This document shows positions 34,642-42,189 of a stretch of DNA of 64,000 nucleotides, in pieces. The notes under the pieces are model-generated. The model did no database searches. It was not told the origin of the DNA and worked only from the letters and a program-made list of their open reading frames with translations. Source of the DNA: Candidatus Eisenbacteria bacterium (GTDB lineage Bacteria > Eisenbacteria > RBG-16-71-46 > CAIMUX01 > JAHJDP01). A program made the translations under genes and the position numbers. The DNA is taken from assembly GCA_018831195.1 (NCBI GenBank), contig JAHJDP010000077.1, positions 1-64,000 of the forward strand, in the 5' to 3' direction. Positions within the stretch are counted from its first letter, which is position 1, and each line of letters opens with the position of its first letter.

Positions 34642-37140
34642 ATGAACAAAAATGTTTCTTTCACATTAGGCCTCATAATTGTGCTACATTTTCTCCTTCC
34701 CGCGCAATCCTGGGGTGCAAATGGCGCCAGCCGGCTTGATCCGCGGTTGCAAAGCATTATGAACGATCGTGAAAACGGCACAGCCATGGAACGAGTGGCG
34801 CATCTGCTTGAAGTCTCCGCCTTGCCCGATGACCGGATACCCTGCTTCATCCGGGTCACTGATCCCGGGAGCATCGCGGCTCTCGGCATTCCCGCTCAAA
34901 CCGTCGCCGGCTCGATTGTAACGGCCCGGCTGACCCTCGACGAGATCGCAACCCTCTCCACACAGAACGCCGTCACGAGTATCTCGATGGCCGTGCGCGC
35001 CAAGCCGCTGCTCGATCTTTCCATCCCCGCAACTTATACAGATGAGGTTCATGACGGGAATGGCGCGATTCCGCCTGTCTATTCGGGTATCACCGGTGAA
35101 GGGGTCATCGTCGGCATCATCGATACGGGAATCGATCCGTATCATGACGACTTCTGGGCTAATGGCGACTCCCGCATCCTGCAGATTTGGGATCAAGATG
35201 ATAATTCCGGCACGTCCCCCAGCGGATTTGGTTATGGCACCGAATGGGATACAGACGACATCGAGAATTCAGATTGCGATTCAAAAGATACGCACGGTCA
35301 CGGAACGCATGTCGCCGGAACGGCGGCCGGCAACGGCGCGGCGACCGGGCATGGCGAGCCGGCTTATACATATGTCGGCGCGGCGCCGAAGGCCGACATC
35401 ATAGCCGTCAAGACGACATTTTTTACGACGGATGTCGTGGACGCGGTCGAGTATGTCTTCTCAAAGGCGACCGCCCTTAGCAAATCCGCCGTTGTCAATC
35501 TCAGCCTCGGCACACATTACGGCCCGCATGACGGCACCGCCGACTTCGATTTGGCCCTCGACGCCCTGGCCGGTGAGAATAGAATCATCGTCGCCGCCGC
35601 GGGCAATGAACAGGGGGATCGCATTCACGCGGAAGTCACCGTCGCCCAAGGGGGAACCGGCAGCGCTACCTTTATCATTCCGAATTACGTCGCCAAAGTC
35701 GCTTCCGACAATGACATTGTCGCCATTGACGCCTGGTACACCGGCGATAGTGAACTGGCCGTCACCTTGACGTCTCCCAACGGGCATGTGGCCGGCCCTG
35801 TCCCCTTCGGCGACTCAGAAACCTACAACACCGTCGATGGATTTGTGACCATCGACAACGCCACAACCAACCCCGTCAACGGCGACGAAAACTTATACAT
35901 TGAGATACGGGATGCGATGTCCGTCAATCCGCCGGAGCAGGGAACATGGATCCTCGAATTTGAAGGCACCGTTGTGCCCGCGGGTCTTCTCCCTGCCGTA
36001 GCCGAGATCGACCTTTGGTTATACGTTGCAACGATCGCGAGTTCCCCCTACTTCAATCTCAGCTCCCAGGAACAAGAGATCGTCGGTTCTCCGGCAACCG
36101 CCGATTCGGTTATCGCCGTTGCGGCATGGGTGACCAAGAAGATGTGGGCCTCAATCGACGGCAATTCATACCAGTACAGCCCCGCGCCGGTGCTCAACTC
36201 CATCGCAGACTTCAGCAGCATCGGCCCCCGCCGGGATGGCGTGAATAAGCCCGACGTCGCCGCTCCGGGCATGGGGATCGTGGCGGCCCTCTCCACCTAC
36301 GCCTCCTATCAGGTCGAGTATATCGATCCGGACGGCAAACATTTCCTCAACCAGGGGACCAGCATGGCCTGCCCGCATGTCGCCGGCATCGTCGCTCTCA
36401 TGCTTGAAAGCAACGGCAGTCTGACAAAGGGAGAGATCATGGCCCAGCTTTCCAATACGGCCAATACGGATGCCTTTACAGGGTCGGTTCCCAATTCGAC
36501 CTGGGGTGTTGGAAAGATTGACGCCCTCGGCGCCACAAGCTGGACCACGCCGGTCATGATCTACGGGATGGAAGCCCAGCCCGAGCCTTGGGGAGTGCGC
36601 GTGACCTGGGCCGTCAACTCAGATATCACCATTGAAGGCTACCGGATCCACCGGGCGCTCGATGACGGCTCTTATCCGGATGATCTTCTGAATCGGGCTC
36701 TTCCCATTATTGAAGGTCTGGCCGCAGAGCTCGACGGCTCCGCCGATGACCGGGGTTTAACCGAGCCGGGGCGCTATGCCTACTGGATAGAGGCGATCCA
36801 TGACGGCAAATCCGCTGAGATGGCGGGTCCGGTCTATGTCGACTGGTCGCCCACGGCGACGGGGCGCATCGTCTTTCATCCGGCCTCACCGAATCCCTTC
36901 ACGCCGAATACGACCATCCGGCTGGACCTGAATTATAAGACACGGGTCCGCGTCGACATACTCGAACCCGGTGGGCGCCGGATCTGCACCGTTGCTAATC
37001 AAATGTATCAGCCGGGAGAAGTCCGCATCGTCTGGGACGGCCGCGATGGGACGGGACGGCCGATGGCCCCAGGTCTCTATTTCACCTGGATCAGAGCTGG
37101 GGACCAAGAGCAGATTGGCCGCTTGGTTTTGCTTCGCTAA
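34642..37140 (+). CDS. Secreted subtilisin-like serine protease (S8) with FlgD-like tail, copy 1
   Basis: The 832-residue protease has a signal peptide (residues 1-25), an N-terminal prodomain-like region, and the S8 triad: Asp161 in GIIDTGIDPYH, His220 in THGHGTHVAGTAAG, and Ser574 in GTSMACPHVAG, with the oxyanion Asn in AAAGNEQG. A roughly 180-residue insert (DNDIVAIDAWYTGDSELAVTL onward), resembling a P-domain-like beta-sandwich, splits the catalytic domain before the Ser. A fibronectin-like segment and the FlgD/Por-like tail (ASPNPFTPN, GGRRICTV, WDGRDGTGRPMAPGLYF, VLLR) follow. It is exported and probably surface-bound or released. The neighbouring gene is a same-length paralogue. Confidence 0.94.
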   Translation: MNKNVSFTLGLIIVLHFLLPAQSWGANGASRLDPRLQSIMNDRENGTAMERVAHLLEVSALPDDRIPCFIRVTDPGSIAALGIPAQTVAGSIVTARLTLDEIATLSTQNAVTSISMAVRAKPLLDLSIPATYTDEVHDGNGAIPPVYSGITGEGVIVGIIDTGIDPYHDDFWANGDSRILQIWDQDDNSGTSPSGFGYGTEWDTDDIENSDCDSKDTHGHGTHVAGTAAGNGAATGHGEPAYTYVGAAPKADIIAVKTTFFTTDVVDAVEYVFSKATALSKSAVVNLSLGTHYGPHDGTADFDLALDALAGENRIIVAAAGNEQGDRIHAEVTVAQGGTGSATFIIPNYVAKVASDNDIVAIDAWYTGDSELAVTLTSPNGHVAGPVPFGDSETYNTVDGFVTIDNATTNPVNGDENLYIEIRDAMSVNPPEQGTWILEFEGTVVPAGLLPAVAEIDLWLYVATIASSPYFNLSSQEQEIVGSPATADSVIAVAAWVTKKMWASIDGNSYQYSPAPVLNSIADFSSIGPRRDGVNKPDVAAPGMGIVAALSTYASYQVEYIDPDGKHFLNQGTSMACPHVAGIVALMLESNGSLTKGEIMAQLSNTANTDAFTGSVPNSTWGVGKIDALGATSWTTPVMIYGMEAQPEPWGVRVTWAVNSDITIEGYRIHRALDDGSYPDDLLNRALPIIEGLAAELDGSADDRGLTEPGRYAYWIEAIHDGKSAEMAGPVYVDWSPTATGRIVFHPASPNPFTPNTTIRLDLNYKTRVRVDILEPGGRRICTVANQMYQPGEVRIVWDGRDGTGRPMAPGLYFTWIRAGDQEQIGRLVLLR

Positions 37141-37168
37141 GGATTATTCCACCAAGTGATAACCGGCG

Positions 37169-37206
37169 GCAAACGGGGCGGGAATCACCCGCCCTGTTTG
37201 CTTGTT
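37169..37206 (+). terminator. Hairpin terminator between the two subtilase genes
   Basis: GCAAACGGGGCGGG (37169-37182) pairs with CCCGCCCTGTTTGC (37188-37201), 14 pairs with one G-U, around a 5-base loop, followed by TTGTTCC. It lies 29 bases after the first protease stop, so the paralogues are likely separate transcripts. Confidence 0.75.
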
Positions 37207-37306
37207 CCTCAACGGCCCCTTCCCCTTTTACTTGTGACTCATTTGTCTATTACCTATTCTCAGATGAATAGCTCAAGATGCCTCAAATGAGAAAGGGGAT
37301 CAGATC

Positions 37307-39805
37307 ATGCCTCGACCGCGTTTCCTTCCGGCTTTAGCGGTCTGCCTTCTGCTCGTCAGCACCGCCGCCGTGGCGGGCGGGATGCCTGCGTCGAAGCTGC
37401 ATCCGGCCCTGCGAATGGCGCTCAAGGGGCTTGATGAAGAGAGCCCTTTCGGCAAGAACGCCGGTCCTGATTCCTATTTTAAATTGATGGCATCCGACGA
37501 CGGCCGGCTGCCCTGCCTTATCCGTCTTGTGGCGGATGGGATTTCCGCCGAAGCGATCGGGATCCCCATCCAGACCCAATCCGGCCGGATTTGCACGGCG
37601 CGGTTAAGCCCCGAGGAGATCGACGATCTGTCGAACCGACCGGAAATCACCTCCATTTCATTGGCGGTGCAAGCGCGCCCCCTCCTCAATCGTTCCGTAC
37701 CTGAAATGGGCGGAACCGCTGCGCACAATGCCGACGGCGGGACGCCGCCCGTTTATAATGGATATGCCGGTGAGGGAATCATCATCGGCATCATCGATTC
37801 GGGGATCGATCCGTATCATCCTGATTTTCAGGGGAACGGGACGACCCGGATCCTTTCGATCTGGGATCAGATGGATGATTCCGGCGATCCGCCGGTGGGA
37901 TTCGACGGGGGGAGCGAGTGGACACAGGCGGAGATTAATAATCAAACCTGCACAGCGGTGGATGACGACGGGCACGGAACGCATATCGCGGGGATCGCCG
38001 CGGGAAACGGCTCGGCGACCGGCAACGGCCAGGCGGCTTATCGGTTTGTGGGCATGGCGCCCGAAGCCGATCTCATTATTGTTAAAACATCCTTTTATAC
38101 CGACGACATCATCGATGCCGCATCTTATATTTTCGGCCGCGCTGATGCCCTGGGGAAGCCGGCCGTGGTCAACCTCAGCTTGGGCAGCCATTACGGCCCT
38201 CACGACGGGACCGAGGATTTTGATATCGCCTTTGAAAATTTGGTGGAGCCGAACCATTTGATCGTCGCGGCCGCCGGCAATGAATTGGGCGATAGCATTC
38301 ACGCCGAGGTAAGTGTTGAACAGGGCGGCCTGGCCACCGTGACTTTTGACATCGCGCCCTATGATCCACTCGCCGGAACGCAGAATGATTATTTTGCGAT
38401 CGACGCCTGGTATGACGGCAGCGCCGAGCTCACCATCACGATGCAGACGCCGAACGGCGCCATACTGGGTCCCATCTTCTACGGCGAGGTTCTTGATGAA
38501 ATGACCGGCGATGGGGATGTCTATATCGATAATGGTTACTGGGATCCGCCGAACGGGGATGAAAACTTTCACATTTACGTTCTCGACGTCGACGCGGCGC
38601 ACAGTCCCGCGCCCGGTACTTGGACGATCTACATCGAAGGGGCCGTCGTCCCCACGGGCCTGGTGCCGGTTGAAACCGATCTCTGGGTCTATCTATGGTC
38701 GGGACCGATCCCAAAATTTGTGCAAGGTGTCGAAGAGGAAGAAATCGTCGCCTCACCGGCAACGGCTGACTCGGTCATCGCCGTGGCGGCCTATGTCACC
38801 AAACCGAATTGGCGGTCGATCGACGGCAATATCTATTACTACCAGGGCTCCATCGAGAACGGCGGCATCGCCGATTTCAGCAGCCCCGGTCCCCGCCGTG
38901 ACGGCGTGCTGAAACCGGAGATCGCGGCGCCTGGAATGGGGATCAAATCCGCCCTCTCATCCGACGCTTTTATGTACGACGCCTATATCGATCCCGATGG
39001 CGTCCACTTCCTCACGCAGGGAACAAGCATGGCGGCTCCGCATGTGGCGGGTACGCTCGCGCTGATGTTAGAGGCGTTCGGTTCCCTCACCGCCGCGGAC
39101 GCCTTGGATCAGTTGACCCGGACCGCCCGCGCCGATGATTTTACCGGGAATGTCCCCAACGCTCGGTGGGGTTACGGAAAGATCAATGCATCGGCCGCGA
39201 CCGATATCAACACGCCGATCATGATTGAGGGGATCGAAGCGACCGCCACTGCATGGGGCGTTCGCCTTGCTTGGAACTCCCCGGGTGATATTCAGGCCTC
39301 ATCATATCAGCTGCTGCGCGCCCTCGATGACGGATCGGCGCCGGGCGAGCTTATACAAAACGCCAAGATGATCGCCGTTGTGCCGCGGGACGGCGCCGGG
39401 ATGGTATGGGAGGATCGTGATCTTGTACAACCCGGCATTTACGCCTACTGGATCGCCGCCGTGTTTCAGGGACAGGTTGAATATCCGGCGGGTCCGGTTT
39501 ATATCGACTGGAGCGGCCCGGCCGGTCTCAATGCCGAGCTCTTTCAGGCGATGCCGAATCCTTTCCGTCCACAAACAACCTTGCGGCTGAATCTCCCCCG
39601 CGCCGGACGGGTCGCCGTGGAGGTGATGGATCCGGCGGGACGGCGCATTCGCACATTGGTGCAGGATTGGCTGCCGGCGGGGTTGCACCGGCTTATTTGG
39701 GATGGCCGGGATGAAGAGGATCGGGAGGTTCCCTCGGGGTTATACTTTGCCCGCGTCCAGGCGGCCGGTAAGGTCCGCGTCGGAAGGCTCGTGCTGATTC
39801 GATGA
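37307..39805 (+). CDS. Secreted subtilisin-like serine protease (S8) with FlgD-like tail, copy 2
   Basis: Also 832 residues, collinear with the upstream protease over the whole length. Signal peptide residues 1-24. Triad: Asp164 in GIIDSGIDPYHPDF, His in DDDGHGTHIAGIAAG, and Ser574 in GTSMAAPHVAG; oxyanion Asn in AAAGNELG. The same catalytic-domain insert (NDYFAIDAWYDGSAELTI) and tail (AMPNPFRPQ, AGRRIRTLV, WDGRDEEDREVPSGLYFARV, LVLIR) are present. The pair arose by tandem duplication; the copies have diverged most in the prodomain and insert. GGGGATCAGATC precedes the ATG. apgM follows 17 bases later. Confidence 0.94.
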   Translation: MPRPRFLPALAVCLLLVSTAAVAGGMPASKLHPALRMALKGLDEESPFGKNAGPDSYFKLMASDDGRLPCLIRLVADGISAEAIGIPIQTQSGRICTARLSPEEIDDLSNRPEITSISLAVQARPLLNRSVPEMGGTAAHNADGGTPPVYNGYAGEGIIIGIIDSGIDPYHPDFQGNGTTRILSIWDQMDDSGDPPVGFDGGSEWTQAEINNQTCTAVDDDGHGTHIAGIAAGNGSATGNGQAAYRFVGMAPEADLIIVKTSFYTDDIIDAASYIFGRADALGKPAVVNLSLGSHYGPHDGTEDFDIAFENLVEPNHLIVAAAGNELGDSIHAEVSVEQGGLATVTFDIAPYDPLAGTQNDYFAIDAWYDGSAELTITMQTPNGAILGPIFYGEVLDEMTGDGDVYIDNGYWDPPNGDENFHIYVLDVDAAHSPAPGTWTIYIEGAVVPTGLVPVETDLWVYLWSGPIPKFVQGVEEEEIVASPATADSVIAVAAYVTKPNWRSIDGNIYYYQGSIENGGIADFSSPGPRRDGVLKPEIAAPGMGIKSALSSDAFMYDAYIDPDGVHFLTQGTSMAAPHVAGTLALMLEAFGSLTAADALDQLTRTARADDFTGNVPNARWGYGKINASAATDINTPIMIEGIEATATAWGVRLAWNSPGDIQASSYQLLRALDDGSAPGELIQNAKMIAVVPRDGAGMVWEDRDLVQPGIYAYWIAAVFQGQVEYPAGPVYIDWSGPAGLNAELFQAMPNPFRPQTTLRLNLPRAGRVAVEVMDPAGRRIRTLVQDWLPAGLHRLIWDGRDEEDREVPSGLYFARVQAAGKVRVGRLVLIR

Positions 39806-39822
39806 CAAGTATGGAGGCATAG

Positions 39823-41046
39823 ATGAATCCCTTTGATCTGTACCGTTCATTAGCCAAGAAAACAGATTCCAAAATTCTCTTGGTCGTATTTGACGGATTG
39901 GGAGGCCACCCGACCCCCGCGATGGGAATGTCCGAGCTCGAGGCCGCCAAGACCCCCAATCTTGATGACCTGGTGGCGGAAGGGGCCTGCGGTCTTTCCA
40001 CCCCTATATCCGCGGGAATCACCCCCGGTTCCGGTCCGGCGCACCTGGGGCTGTTCGGCTACGAACCCTTGGATTACATTATTGGGAGGGGTGTTCTTTC
40101 GGCCCTTGGAATCGGTTTCGACTTGCAGCCGGGCGATGTTGCGGCCCGGATTAATTTTTGCACGATGAATAGCGACGGCCTCATCACCGACCGGCGGGCC
40201 GGTCGTATCGCAACGGAGGAAGGCGCCAAGCGTTGCAAGATTCTTTCGGAAATCAAGCTTCCGGGCGTCGAGATATTTGTTCAACCTGAAATGGACTATC
40301 GAGCGGCGGCGATTTTCCGCGGGGCCGGCCTGTGCGGCAAGCTCTCGGATTCCGATCCACAGACCACCGGCGTGCCGCCCCTCGACGTCAAACCTCTGAA
40401 TCCACCGGCGACGCAAATAAAAGAGGCCGCGCACACGGCGAATCTGGTCACTCGGTTCATCGCTGAAGCCAGGTCGAGACTGAAGGGAATGGAGCCCGCG
40501 AACATGGTTCTGTTGCGCGGCTTCGACGATCATCTCCAGATCCCCTCCTTCCAGCACATTTTCAAACTTAAGCCGGTGTGTATCGCCACGTACCCAATGT
40601 ATAAGGGTTTGTCAAAATTGGTCGGGATGGATGTCTTGAACGCCGGCTCAACGCTCGAATCAGAGCTGGAGACATTGAAAGCGAACTGGGATAAATACGA
40701 TTTCTTCTTCTTTCACATTAAGAAGACGGATAGCATGGGCGAGGACGGCGACTTTAACGGCAAGGTGGATGTCTTGCAGCATGGTGACACCCTTTTCCCC
40801 GAGTTCAAAAAACTAAATCCCGATGTCATCGCGGTGACGGGTGACCACTCGACGCCTTGTTTGCTGAAATCCCACAGCTGGCATCCGGTGCCGTTTGTTG
40901 TCTGGTCGCCTTATTGCCGGCCCGACAATGTCCAAAGGTTCGATGAGCGCTCCATCGCCGAGGGATCATTGAATGGGATGAAGCATGTCGACATCATGCC
41001 GCTTCTCATGGCCAACGCGCTCAAGTTTGAGAAATTCGGGGCATAA
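39823..41046 (+). CDS. apgM: 2,3-bisphosphoglycerate-independent phosphoglycerate mutase, archaeal type
   Basis: ApgM interconverts 3- and 2-phosphoglycerate in glycolysis. It is 407 residues, shorter than the 510-residue GpmI type, and shows the ApgM order: LLVVFDGLGGHPTP, LEAAKTPNLDDLV, PISAGITPGSGPAHLGLFGYEP with the catalytic Ser region, GRGVLSALGIGFDL, and near the end FFFHIKKTDSMGEDGDFNGKV and VTGDHSTPCLLKSHSWHPVP with metal-binding Asp/His. GGAGGCATAG lies before the ATG. It is followed by mobA 14 bases later. Confidence 0.94.
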   Translation: MNPFDLYRSLAKKTDSKILLVVFDGLGGHPTPAMGMSELEAAKTPNLDDLVAEGACGLSTPISAGITPGSGPAHLGLFGYEPLDYIIGRGVLSALGIGFDLQPGDVAARINFCTMNSDGLITDRRAGRIATEEGAKRCKILSEIKLPGVEIFVQPEMDYRAAAIFRGAGLCGKLSDSDPQTTGVPPLDVKPLNPPATQIKEAAHTANLVTRFIAEARSRLKGMEPANMVLLRGFDDHLQIPSFQHIFKLKPVCIATYPMYKGLSKLVGMDVLNAGSTLESELETLKANWDKYDFFFFHIKKTDSMGEDGDFNGKVDVLQHGDTLFPEFKKLNPDVIAVTGDHSTPCLLKSHSWHPVPFVVWSPYCRPDNVQRFDERSIAEGSLNGMKHVDIMPLLMANALKFEKFGA

Positions 41047-41060
41047 AACAGCGAAGATCC

Positions 41061-41813
41061 ATGCCATCATTGGAGATAAACAAAAGTTCCGTCCCGGGAA
41101 TGATCTTTGTGGGCGGCAAGAGCCGCCGGATGGGCGAGCCGAAAGCCCAAATCCGGATTGGTTGCCGGACCTGCATCGAGCATGTTATTCACGCGGTAAA
41201 ACCTGTGGTCTCATCACTCACTTTGGTCGGCGAAACGGACGGCCTCGCGTTTCTCGGGCTGCCCCAGATCCCCGATGCGCGGCCGGGGTATGGCCCGCTC
41301 TGCGGACTGGAAACAGCCTTTCTGCATGCGGCGGCCATCGCGGATTCCGCTGCCGCCACAAACGCCTCTAACATTTCAAACACATCTGACGCTTCTGGCG
41401 CCTCCAACGCCCCTGACGATTCTGATGATTCTGACGATTCTGACGCCGCTGACACCCCTGACGCCCCCGGCGCCCCCGATCGTGATCTCATTTTAGTCAT
41501 CGCCTGCGATATCCCCTGCATTAGATCCGATGTCTTAAGACATCTCATTGATTCGATCGGCGATCACGATGCCGCGGTTCCGCTGGCCGGCGGTCTCCAG
41601 CATCCGCTCTGCGCCGTCTATCATCGATCGACTCTTCCGATGATACAGAATCGATTGGAGCGCGGGGTCTACGGCATGCTGGGATTCCTGGCGGCGATCG
41701 ATTGCCTTGATGTGACTCATGATGCAAGCGGCAAAGAACTGGATCCAAATTTCTTTATTAATGTGAACACGCCCGAGGATTTGGAACGGGTCCGGGATTG
41801 CATCGAGGGATAA
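41061..41813 (+). CDS. mobA: Molybdenum cofactor guanylyltransferase-like protein with low-complexity insert
   Basis: MobA attaches GMP to molybdopterin. Residues 14-30 carry the nucleotide-binding motif (FVGGKSRRMGEPKA), followed by IPDARPGYGPLCGLETAF, ACDIPC (the metal-binding Asp region), and the closing FFINVNTPEDLERVR. About 45 residues (96-141) between the PGYGPLxG block and the ACDIP strand are nearly all Ala, Ser, Asp, Asn, Pro and Thr (runs like DDSDDSDDSD), absent from normal MobA of about 200 residues. The insert is encoded by imperfect GAYTCTGAY repeats. No other molybdenum cofactor gene is in the window; a related nucleotidyltransferase role is possible. Confidence 0.8.
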   Translation: MPSLEINKSSVPGMIFVGGKSRRMGEPKAQIRIGCRTCIEHVIHAVKPVVSSLTLVGETDGLAFLGLPQIPDARPGYGPLCGLETAFLHAAAIADSAAATNASNISNTSDASGASNAPDDSDDSDDSDAADTPDAPGAPDRDLILVIACDIPCIRSDVLRHLIDSIGDHDAAVPLAGGLQHPLCAVYHRSTLPMIQNRLERGVYGMLGFLAAIDCLDVTHDASGKELDPNFFINVNTPEDLERVRDCIEG

Positions 41814-41975
41814 GAGTTCAACGCCACCCTGATCTCGACAAATCTACCCTTGAGAAATGGAATCCAACACATGCGGGGTTTGGGCCTATCCGGCATGAGT
41901 GTTGAATTTTCGACACTCCAAAACGGCAGCAAACAATAATCCTCAATTCAAAATCCTTAAGAATGCATTCCATCG

Positions 41976-42083
41976 GCAATGCGAGCTACCTGCAATGCGC
42001 AGCCACCCGCAATGCGCAGCCATCTGCAATGCGCAGCCACCTGCAATGCGCAGCCACCCGCAATGCGCAGCCACCTGCAATGC
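41976..42083. repeat. 17-base minisatellite, about 6.4 copies
   Basis: Units of GCAATGCGCAGCCACCY occur at 41992, 42009, 42026, 42043 and 42060, with a degenerate copy at 41976 and a partial one at 42077. The unit length is not a multiple of three, fitting its non-coding position. Confidence 0.9.
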
Positions 42084-42113
42084 AATTTTCTTCAAATTCT
42101 TCGATCTTTCCAC

Positions 42114-42142
42114 TTGACTTAAACGAACATATGTTCGATATT
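42114..42142 (+). promoter_or_regulatory. Promoter with a perfect LexA-type SOS box
   Basis: TTGACT (-35, 42114-42119) and GATATT (-10, 42137-42142) are spaced 17 bases. Between them lies CGAACATATGTTCG (42124-42137), a perfect 14-base palindrome that matches the Gram-positive-type LexA/DinR box CGAACRNRYGTTYG at every position. Repressor bound there would block RNA polymerase. The HNH gene starts 48 bases downstream. Confidence 0.82.
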
Positions 42143-42189
42143 ACAAATACATTCACCTAAACTCCCAGCCAGGTCCCCGGAGGTCTTGC

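Larger units (their letters stand above)
41814..42189. other. Gap with a minisatellite and an SOS-type promoter
   Basis: The 376 bases between mobA and the HNH gene contain no gene. They hold the 17-base minisatellite (41976-42083) and, 30 bases further, the LexA-box promoter of the HNH gene. The first 160 bases show nothing I can name. Confidence 0.7.

Noticed and set aside
41976-42083. Regular repeats that could look like a CRISPR array
   Set aside because: Units are directly adjacent with no unique spacers, and no cas gene is present; it is a minisatellite. The same applies to 29541-29650 and 48199-48270.
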